A stretch of DNA of 64,000 bases from Sepiola atlantica. Taxonomy: Eukaryota; Mollusca; Cephalopoda; Sepiida; Sepiolidae. Below the pieces are notes generated by a model. That model saw nothing but the letters and a program-made list of their open reading frames with translations. It ran no database searches and was not told where the DNA came from. The position numbers and the translations under genes were made by a program. Each line of letters begins with the position of its first letter. Position 1 is the first letter of the stretch. Below are positions 53,601-64,000 of this stretch, piece by piece. The DNA lies in contig CAUVYP010001193.1 of NCBI GenBank assembly GCA_963556195.1, positions 496,001 to 560,000 of the forward strand, read 5' to 3'.

Positions 53601-56282
53601 GAAAATCGTCTCGCACAACGTGTTTTTCATTAGTTTTTCAGGAATATTGATTACACAAACATCCACATTCGAAAGTCATAATTCCATGTTGTAAAGCGTA
53701 AACCTGATGAAATCAAGTGAAAATCGTCTCGCACAACGTGTTTTTACTCAGTTATTCACGAATATCGATTAGACAAACATCTACAATCGAAAGTCATAAT
53801 TCCATGATGTAAAAGCGTAAACCGTATGAAATCAAGTGAAAATCGTCTCGCACAACGTGTTTTTACTCAGTTATTCACGAATATCGTTTACACAAACATC
53901 CACATTCAAAAGTCATAATTCCATGTTTAAAAGCGTAAACCTGATGAAAGCTAGCGAAAATCGTCTCGCACAACGTGTTTTTCATTAGTTTTTCAGGAAT
54001 ATTGATTACACAAACATCCACATGTGAAAGTCATAATTCCATGTTGTAAAGCGTAAACCTGATGAAATCAAGTGAAAATCGTCTCGCACAACGTGTTTTT
54101 ACTCAGTTATTCACGAATATCGATTAGACAAACATCCACATTCTAAATTCATAAATCCATGTTGTAAAGCGTAAACCTGATGAAATCTAGTGAAAATCGT
54201 CTCGCACAACGTGTTTTTCATTAGTTTTTCACGAATATCGATTACACGCACATCCACATTAGAAAGTCATAATTCCATGTTGTAAAGCGTAAACCGTATG
54301 AAATCAAGTGAAAATCGTCTCGCACAACGTGTTTTTACTCAGTTATTCACGAATATCGTTTACACAAACATCCACATTCAAAAGTCATAATTCCATGTTA
54401 TAAAGCGTAAACCTGATGAAATCTAGTGAAAATCGACTCGCACAACGTGTTTTTCATTAGTTATTCACGGATATCCTTTACACAAACATCCACATTCGAA
54501 AGTCATAATTCCATGTTGTAAAGCGTAAACCTGATGAAATCTAGTGAAAATCGTCTCGCACAACGTGTTTTTCATTAGTTTTTCACGAATATTGATTACA
54601 CGCACATCCACATTAGAAAGTCATAATTCCATGTTGTAAAGCGTAAACCTGATGAAATCAAGTGAAAATCGTCTCGCACAACGTGTTTTTACTCAGTTAT
54701 TCACGAATATCGATTAGACAAACATCCACATTCTAAATTCATAATTCCATGTTGTAAAGCGTAAACCTGATGAAATCTAGTGAAAATCGTCTCGCACAAC
54801 GTGTTTTTCATTAGTTTTTCACGAATATCGATTACACGCACATCCACATTAGAAAGTCATAATTCCATGTTGTAAAGCGTAAACCGTATGAAATCAAGTG
54901 AAAATCGACTCGCACAACGTGTTTTTACTCAGTTATTCCCGAATATCGTTTACACAAACATCCACATTCGAAAGTCATAATTCCATGTTGTAAAGCGTAA
55001 ACCTGATGAAAGCTAGCGAAAATCGTCTCGCACAACGTGTTTTTCATTAGTTTTTCAGGAATATTGATTACACAAACATCAACATTCGAAAGTCATAATT
55101 CCATGTTGTAAAGCGTAAACCTGATGAAATCAAGTGAAAATCGTCTCGCACAACGTGTTTTTACTCAGTTATTCACGAATATCGATTAGACAAACAGCCA
55201 CATTCTAAATTCATAAATCCATGTTGTAAAGCGTAAACCTGATGAAATCTAGTGAAAATCGTCTCGCACAACGTGTTTTTCATTAGTTTTTCACGAATAT
55301 CGATTACACGCACATCCACATTAGAAAGTCATAATTCCATGTTGTAAAGCGTAAACCGTATGAAATCAAGTGAAAATCGACTCGCACAACGTGTTTTTCA
55401 TTAGTTATTCACGTATATCGTTTACACAAACATCCACATTCGAAAGTCATAATTCCATGTTGTAAAGCGTAAACCTGATGAAATCTAGTGAAAATTGACT
55501 CGCACAACGTGTTTTTCATTAGTTATTCACGAATATCGTTTACACAAACATCCACATTCGAAAGTCATAATTCCATGTTGTAAAGCGTAAACCTGATGAA
55601 ATCTAGTGAAAATCGTCTCGCACAACGTGTTTTTCATTAGTTATTCACGAATATCGTTTACACAAACATCCACATTCAAAAGTCATAATTCCATGTTGTA
55701 AAGCGTAAACCTGATGAAATCAAGTGAAAATCGACTCGCACAACGTGTTTTTCATTAGTTATTCACGGATATCGTTTACACAAACATCCACATTCAAAAG
55801 TCATAATTCCATGTTGTAAAGCGTAAACCTGATGAAATCTAGTGAAAATCGACTCGCACAACGTGTTTTTCATTAGTTATTCACGGACATCGTTTACACA
55901 AACATCCACATTCGAAAGTCATAATTCCATGTTGTAAAGCGTAAACCTGATGAAAGCTAGCGAAAATCGTCTCGCACAACGTGTTTTTCATTAGTTTTTC
56001 AGGAATATTGATTACACAAACATCCACATTCGAAAGTCATAATTCCATGTTGTAAAGCGTAAACCTGATGAAATCAAGTGAAAATCGTCTCGCACAACGT
56101 GTTTTTACTCAGTTATTCACGAATATCGATTAGACAAACATCTACAATCGAAAGTCATAATTCCATGATGTAAAAGCGTAAACCGTATGAAATCAAGTGA
56201 AAATCGTCTCGCACAACGTGTTTTTACTCAGTTATTCACGAATATCGTTTACACAAACATCCACATTCAAAAGTCATAATTC
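47665..56282 (+). repeat. 8,618-bp super-repeat (33+20+20 monomers), copy 1
   Basis: Markers from the start of each HOR lie at 47665, 51561, 53922 and 56283, giving intervals of 3,896 (33 monomers + 2 bp), 2,361 and 2,361 bp. The same series restarts at 56283. Private variants are shared at an offset of exactly 8,618: ACATGTGAAAG at 47763 and 56381, AGTCGTAATTACA at 50251 and 58869, GTTGCAAAGC at 50501 and 59119, CCGTATGAAATCTAGTG near 49926 and 58544. The 13 extra monomers in the 33-mer also resemble 37.8-39.3 kb, where AGTCGTAATTACA occurs at 38111. Confidence 0.88.
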
Positions 56283-59200
56283 CATGTTTAAAAGCGTAAA
56301 CCTGATGAAAGCTAGCGAAAATCGTCTCGCACAACGTGTTTTTCATTAGTTTTTCAGGAATATTGATTACACAAACATCCACATGTGAAAGTCATAATTC
56401 CATGTTGTAAAGCGTAAACCTGATGAAATCAAGTGAAAATCGTCTCGCACAACGTGTTTTTACTCAGTTATTCACGAATATCGATTAGACAAACATCCAC
56501 ATTCTAAATTCATAAATCCATGTTGTAAAGCGTAAACCTGATGAAATCTAGTGAAAATCGTCTCGCACAACGTGTTTTTCATTAGTTTTTCACGAATATC
56601 GATTACACGCACATCCACATTAGAAAGTCATAATTCCATGTTGTAAAGCGTAAACCGTATGAAATCAAGTGAAAATCGTCTCGCACAACGTGTTTTTACT
56701 CAGTTATTCACGAATATCGTTTACACAAACATCCACATTCAAAAGTCATAATTCCATGTTATAAAGCGTAAACCTGATGAAATCTAGTGAAAATCGACTC
56801 GCACAACGTGTTTTTCATTAGTTATTCACGGATATCCTTTACACAAACATCCACATTCGAAAGTCATAATTCCATGTTCTAAAGCGTAAACCTGATGAAA
56901 TCTAGTGAAAATCGTCTCGCACAACGTGTTTTTCATTAGTTTTTCACGAATATTGATTACACGCACATCCACATTAGAAAGTCATAATTCCATGTTGTAA
57001 AGCGTAAACCTGATGAAATCAAGTGAAAATCGTCTCGCACAACGTGTTTTTACTCAGTTATTCACGAATATCGATTAGACAAACATCCACATTCTAAATT
57101 CATAAATCCATGTTGTAAAGCGTAAACCTGATGAAATCTAGTGAAAATCGTCTCGCACAACGTGTTTTTCATTAGTTTTTCACGAATATCGATTACACGC
57201 ACATCCACATTAGAAAGTCATAATTCCATGTTGTAAAGCGTAAACCGTATGAAATCAAGTGAAAATCGACTCGCACAACGTGTTTTTACTCAGTTATTCA
57301 CGAATATCGTTTACACAAACATCCACATTCGAAAGTCATAATTCCATGTTGTAAAGCGTAAACCTGATGAAAGCTAGCGAAAATCGTCTCGCACAACGTG
57401 TTTTTCATTAGTTTTTCAGGAATATTGATTACACAAACATCAACATTCGAAAGTCATAATTCCATGTTGTAAAGCGTAAACCTGATGAAATCAAGTGAAA
57501 ATCGTCTCGCACAACGTGTTTTTACTCAGTTATTCACGAATATCGATTAGACAAACATCCACATTCTAAATTCATAAATCCATGTTGTAAAGCGTAAACC
57601 TGATGAAATCTAGTGAAAATCGTCTCGCACAACGTGTTTTTCATTAGTTTTTCACGAATATCGATTACACGCACATCCACATTAGAAAGTCATAATTCCA
57701 TGTTGTAAAGCGTAAACCGTATGAAATCAAGTGAAAATCGACTCGCACAACGTGTTTTTCATTAGTTATTCACGTATATCGTTTACACAAACATCCACAT
57801 TCGAAAGTCATAATTCCATGTTGTAAAGCGTAAACCTGATGAAATCTAGTGAAAATTGACTCGCACAACGTGTTTTTCATTAGTTATTCACGAATATCGT
57901 TTACACAAACATCCACATTCGAAAGTCATAATTCCATGTTGTAAAGCGTAAACCTGATGAAATCTAGTGAAAATCGTCTCGCACAACGTGTTTTTCATTA
58001 GTTATTCACGAATATCGTTTACACAAACATCCACATTCAAAAGTCATAATTCCATGTTGTAAAGCGTAAACCTGATGAAATCAAGTGAAAATCGACTCGC
58101 ACAACGTGTTTTTCATTAGTTATTCACGGATATCGTTTACACAAACATCCACATTCAAAAGTCATAATTCCATGTTGTAAAGCGTAAACCTGATGAAATC
58201 TAGTGAAAATCGACTCGCACAACGTGTTTTTCATTAGTTATTCACGGACATCGTTTACACAAACATCCACATTCGAAAGTCATAATTCCATGTTGTAAAG
58301 CGTAAACCTGATGAAAGCTAGCGAAAATCGTCTCGCACAACGTGTTTTTCATTAGTTTTTCAGGAATATTGATTACACAAACATCCACATTCGAAAGTCA
58401 TAATTCCATGTTGTAAAGCGTAAACCTGATGAAATCAAGTGAAAATCGTCTCGCACAACGTGTTTTTACTCAGTTATTCACGAATATCGATTAGACAAAC
58501 ATCTACAATCGAAAGTCATAATTCCATGATGTAAAAGCGTAAACCGTATGAAATCTAGTGAAAATCGTCTCGCACAACGTGTTTTTCATTAGTTTTTCAC
58601 GAATATCGATTACACGCACATCCACATTAGAAAGTCATAATTCCATGTTGTAAAGCGTAAACCGTATGAAATCAAGTGAAAATCGTCTCGCACAACGTGT
58701 TTTTACTCAGTTATTCACGAATATCGTTTACACAAACATCCACATTCAAAAGTCATAATTCCATGTTATAAAGCGTAAACCTGATGAAATCTAGTAAAAA
58801 TCGACTCGCACAACGTGTTTTTCATTAGTTATTCACGTATATCGTTTACACAAACATCCACATTCAAAAGTCGTAATTACATGTTGTAAAGCGTAAACCT
58901 GATGAAATCTAGTGAAAATCGACTCGCACAACGTGTTTTTCATTAGTTATTCACGGATATCCTTTACACAAACATCCACATTCGAAACTCATAATTCCAT
59001 GTTGTAAAGCGTAAACCTGATGAAATCTAGTGAAAATCGTCTCGCACAACGTGTTTTTCATTAGTTTTTCACGAATATTGATTACACGCACATCCACATC
59101 AGAAAGTCATAATTCCATGTTGCAAAGCGTAAACCTGATGAAATCAAGTGAAAATCGTCTCGCACAACGTGTTTTTACTCAGTTATTCACGAATATCGAT

Positions 59201-62200
59201 TAGACAAACATCCACATTCTAAATTCATAATTCCATGTTGTAAAGCGTAAACCTGATGAAATCTAGTGAAAATCGTCTCGCACAACGTGTTTTTCATTAG
59301 TTTTTCACGAATATCGATTACACGCACATCCACATTAGAAAGTCATAATTCCATGTTGTAAAGCGTAAACCTGATGAAATCAAGTGAAAATCGTCTCGCA
59401 CAACGTGTTTTTACTCAGTTATTCACGAATATCGATTAGACAAACATCTACAATCGAAAGTCATAATTCCATGATGTAAAGCGTAAACCTGATGAAATCT
59501 AGTGAAAATTGACTCGCACAACGTGTTTTTACTCAGTTATTCACGAATATCGATTAGACAAACATCCACATTAGAAAGTCATAATTCCATGTTGTAAAGC
59601 GTAAACCGTATGAAATCTAGTGAAAATCGTCTCGCACAACGTGTTTTTACTCAGTTATTCACGAATATCGTTTACACAAACATCCACATTCAAAAGTCAT
59701 AATTCCATGTTGTAAAGCGTAAACCTGATGAAATCTAGTGAAAATCGACTCGCACAACGTGTTTTTCATTAGTTATTCACGGACATCGTTTACACAAACA
59801 TCCACATTCGAAAGTCATAATTCCATGTTGTAAAGCGTAAACCTGATGAAAGCTAGCGAAAATCGTCTCGCACAACGTGTTTTTCATTAGTTTTTCAGGA
59901 ATATTGATTACACAAACATCCACATTCGAAAGTCATAATTCCATGTTGTAAAGCGTAAACCTGATGAAATCAAGTGAAAATCGTCTCGCACAACGTGTTT
60001 TTACTCAGTTATTCACGAATATCGATTAGACAAACATCTACAATCGAAAGTCATAATTCCATGATGTAAAAGCGTAAACCTGATGAAATCAAGTGAAAAT
60101 CGTCTCGCACAACGTGTTTTTACTCAGTTATTCACGAATATCGTTTACACAAACATCCACATTCAAAAGTCATAATTCCATGTTTAAAAGCGTAAACCTG
60201 ATGAAAGCTAGCGAAAATCGTCTCGCACAACGTGTTTTTCATTAGTTTTTCAGGAATATTGATTACACAAACATCCACATTCGAAAGTCATAATTCCATG
60301 TTGTAAAGCGTAAACCTGATGAAATCAAGTGAAAATCGTCTCGCACAACGTGTTTTTACTCAGTTATTCACGAATATCGATTAGACAAACATCCACATTC
60401 TAAATTCATAAATCCATGTTGTAAAGCGTAAACCTGATGAAATCTAGTGAAAATCGTCTCGCACAACGTGTTTTTCATTAGTTTTTCACGAATATCGATT
60501 ACACGCACATCCACATTAGAAAGTCATAATTCCATGTTGTAAAGCGTAAACCGTATGAAATCAAGTGAAAATCGTCTCGCACAACGTGTTTTTACTCAGT
60601 TATTCACGAATATCGTTTACACAAACATCCACATTCAAAAGTCATAATTCCATGTTATAAAGCGTAAACCTGATGAAATCTAGTGAAAATCGACTCGCAC
60701 AACGTGTTTTTCATTAGTTATTCACGGATATCCTTTACACAAACATCCACATTCGAAAGTCATAATTCCATGTTGTAAAGCGTAAACCTGATGAAATCTA
60801 GTGAAAATCGTCTCGCACAACGTGTTTTTCATTAGTTTTTCACGAATATTGATTACACGCACATCCACATTAGAAAGTCATAATTCCATGTTGTAAAGCG
60901 TAAACCTGATGAAATCAAGTGAAAATCGTCTCGCACAACGTGTTTTTACTCAGTTATTCACGAATATCGATTAGACAAACATCCACATTCTAAATTCATA
61001 ATTCCATGTTGTAAAGCGTAAACCTGATGAAATCTAGTGAAAATCGTCTCGCACAACGTGTTTTTCATTAGTTTTTCACGAATATCGATTACACGCACAT
61101 CCACATTAGAAAGTCATAATTCCATGTTGTAAAGCGTAAACCGTATGAAATCAAGTGAAAATCGACTCGCACAACGTGTTTTTACTCAGTTATTCACGAA
61201 TATCGTTTACACAAACATCCACATTCGAAAGTCATAATTCCATGTTGTAAAGCGTAAACCTGATGAAAGCTAGCGAAAATCGTCTCGCACAACGTGTTTT
61301 TCATTAGTTTTTCAGGAATATTGATTACACAAACATCAACATTCGAAAGTCATAATTCCATGTTGTAAAGCGTAAACCTGATGAAATCAAGTGAAAATCG
61401 TCTCGCACAACGTGTTTTTACTCAGTTATTCACGAATATCGATTAGACAAACATCCACATTCTAAATTCATAAATCCATGTTGTAAAGCGTAAACCTGAT
61501 GAAATCTAGTGAAAATCGTCTCGCACAACGTGTTTTTCATTAGTTTTTCACGAATATCGATTACACGCACATCCACATTAGAAAGTCATAATTCCATGTT
61601 GTAAAGCGTAAACCGTATGAAATCAAGTGAAAATCGACTCGCACAACGTGTTTTTCATTAGTTATTCACGTATATCGTTTACACAAACATCCACATTCGA
61701 AAGTCATAATTCCATGTTGTAAAGCGTAAACCTGATGAAATCTAGTGAAAATTGACTCGCACAACGTGTTTTTCATTAGTTATTCACGAATATCGTTTAC
61801 ACAAACATCCACATTCGAAAGTCATAATTCCATGTTGTAAAGCGTAAACCTGATGAAATCTAGTGAAAATCGTCTCGCACAACGTGTTTTTCATTAGTTA
61901 TTCACGAATATCGTTTACACAAACATCCACATTCAAAAGTCATAATTCCATGTTGTAAAGCGTAAACCTGATGAAATCAAGTGAAAATCGACTCGCACAA
62001 CGTGTTTTTCATTAGTTATTCACGGATATCGTTTACACAAACATCCACATTCAAAAGTCATAATTCCATGTTGTAAAGCGTAAACCTGATGAAATCTAGT
62101 GAAAATCGACTCGCACAACGTGTTTTTCATTAGTTATTCACGGACATCGTTTACACAAACATCCACATTCGAAAGTCATAATTCCATGTTGTAAAGCGTA

Positions 62201-64000
62201 AACCTGATGAAAGCTAGCGAAAATCGTCTCGCACAACGTGTTTTTCATTAGTTTTTCAGGAATATTGATTACACAAACATCCACATTCGAAAGTCATAAT
62301 TCCATGTTGTAAAGCGTAAACCTGATGAAATCAAGTGAAAATCGTCTCGCACAACGTGTTTTTACTCAGTTATTCACGAATATCGATTAGACAAACATCT
62401 ACAATCGAAAGTCATAATTCCATGATGTAAAAGCGTAAACCGTATGAAATCAAGTGAAAATCGTCTCGCACAACGTGTTTTTACTCAGTTATTCACGAAT
62501 ATCGTTTACACAAACATCCACATTCAAAAGTCATAATTCCATGTTTAAAAGCGTAAACCTGATGAAAGCTAGCGAAAATCGTCTCGCACAACGTGTTTTT
62601 CATTAGTTTTTCAGGAATATTGATTACACAAACATCCACATTCGAAAGTCATAATTCCATGTTGTAAAGCGTAAACCTGATGAAATCAAGTGAAAATCGT
62701 CTCGCACAACGTGTTTTTACTCAGTTATTCACGAATATCGATTAGACAAACATCCACATTCTAAATTCATAAATCCATGTTGTAAAGCGTAAACCTGATG
62801 AAATCTAGTGAAAATCGTCTCGCACAACGTGTTTTTCATTAGTTTTTCACGAATATCGATTACACGCACATCCACATTAGAAAGTCATAATTCCATGTTG
62901 TAAAGCGTAAACCGTATGAAATCAAGTGAAAATCGTCTCGCACAACGTGTTTTTACTCAGTTATTCACGAATATCGTTTACACAAACATCCACATTCAAA
63001 AGTCATAATTCCATGTTATAAAGCGTAAACCTGATGAAATCTAGTGAAAATCGACTCGCACAACGTGTTTTTCATTAGTTATTCACGGATATCCTTTACA
63101 CAAACATCCACATTCGAAAGTCATAATTCCATGTTGTAAAGCGTAAACCTGATGAAATCTAGTGAAAATCGTCTCGCACAACGTGTTTTTCATTAGTTTT
63201 TCACGAATATTGATTACACGCACATCCACATTAGAAAGTCATAATTCCATGTTGTAAAGCGTAAACCTGATGAAATCAAGTGAAAATCGTCTCGCACAAC
63301 GTGTTTTTACTCAGTTATTCACGAATATCGATTAGACAAACATCCACATTCTAAATTCATAATTCCATGTTGTAAAGCGTAAACCTGATGAAATCTAGTG
63401 AAAATCGTCTCGCACAACGTGTTTTTCATTAGTTTTTCACGAATATCGATTACACGCACATCCACATTAGAAAGTCATAATTCCATGTTGTAAAGCGTAA
63501 ACCTGATGAAATCAAGTGAAAATCGTCTCGCACAACGTGTTTTTACTCAGTTATTCACGAATATCGATTAGACAAACATCCACATTCTAAATTCATAATT
63601 CCATGTTGTAAAGCGTAAACCTGATGAAATCTAGTGAAAATCGTCTCGCACAACGTGTTTTTCATTAGTTTTTCACGAATATCGATTACACGCACATCCA
63701 CATTAGAAAGTCATAATTCCATGTTGTAAAGCGTAAACCGTATGAAATCAAGTGAAAATCGTCTCGCACAACGTGTTTTTACTCAGTTATTCACGAATAT
63801 CGTTTACACAAACATCCACATTCAAAAGTCATAATTCCATGTTATAAAGCGTAAACCTGATGAAATCTAGTGAAAATCGACTCGCACAACGTGTTTTTCA
63901 TTAGTTATTCATGGACATCGTTTACACAAACATCCACATTCGAAAGTCATAATTCCATGTTGTAAAGCGTAAACCTGATGAAAGCTAGCGAAAATCGTCT
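56283..64000 (+). repeat. 8,618-bp super-repeat, partial copy 2
   Basis: Intervals are 3,896 bp (56283-60178), then 2,361 bp (60179-62539), then a copy cut by the window edge. It follows copy 1 closely until about 63490. There the expected CCGTATG monomer is replaced by CCTGATG and the order changes. The ACATGTGAAAG variant expected near 62638 by offset is absent, so this end is mosaic. Private point changes include ACATCAGAAAG near 59097 and CGAAACTCAT near 58982. Confidence 0.8.

Larger units (their letters stand above)
18862..64000 (+). repeat. 118-bp satellite array, right block
   Basis: Same satellite, same strand and same variant set as the left block, about 45 kb, running off the right edge. 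Length exceptions include the extra-A monomers (TGTAAAAGCG) next to CTACAATCG monomers, a 10-bp deletion near 39541 and 42365 (CCATGTAAACC), and a 1-bp deletion near 22885 (ATTAGAAGTC). Recombinant monomers occur, for example near 19090 (CGATTAGAC joined to ATTCAAAAG) and near 20147 (CGTTTACACGCAC). No inversion, second transposon or gene is visible. Confidence 0.98.

Noticed and set aside
1..64000. CENP-B box in the satellite monomer
   Set aside because: I looked for the core TTCG....A..CGGG. The TTCG-containing segment (ATTCGAAAGTCATAA) has no CGGG at the required spacing, and no other segment fits. Centromere function can be neither shown nor excluded.

Overview
This window comes from a eukaryote, most likely an animal. 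It shows no convincing protein-coding or RNA gene. About 84% (1-8814 and 18862-64000, roughly 54 kb) is one AT-rich tandem satellite with a 118-bp monomer, all in one orientation. The animal assignment is an inference. The single retroelement carries an 18-base primer-binding site that matches the 3' end of animal cytosolic tRNA-Trp as I know it; the plant tRNA-Trp end differs at several of these bases. I cannot name the species.

Layout: (1) 1-8814 is satellite, including a 28-monomer (3,305-bp) higher-order repeat present as two copies. (2) 8815-18861 is one 10,047-bp non-autonomous LTR retrotransposon flanked by a 4-bp target-site duplication, CATC. Its LTRs are very large and unequal (5,092 and 3,190 bp). 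They differ by exactly 1,902 bp, which is six units of an internal 317-bp tandem array (12 units against 6). The internal region is only 1,765 bp: tRNA-Trp primer site, repeat-rich non-coding DNA and a purine tract. No gag, protease, reverse transcriptase, RNase H or integrase can be recognised. (3) 18862-64000 is satellite again, continuing the left array in the same monomer phase. If the element and one CATC are removed, the broken monomer is exactly 118 bp.

The satellite has nested higher-order structure. There is a 28/34-mer domain on both sides of the insertion, a mosaic domain at about 30-38 kb with a clear 8-mer duplication (2 x 944 bp), and from about 39 kb a domain based on a 20-mer of 2,361 bp. 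Successive copies of the 20-mer measured from one marker are 24, 20, 26, 33, 20, 20, 33 and 20 monomers long. The 33+20+20 series forms an 8,618-bp super-repeat. Rare variants and small deletions are shared at these exact offsets, so whole multi-monomer blocks were copied recently.

There are no genes working together here. The biology is satellite amplification plus a young insertion of a non-coding element that must use another element's proteins to move. All open frames in the window are by-products of tandem repeats without stop codons. The most unusual object is the giant-LTR element with its variable array; the HOR architecture is the second.
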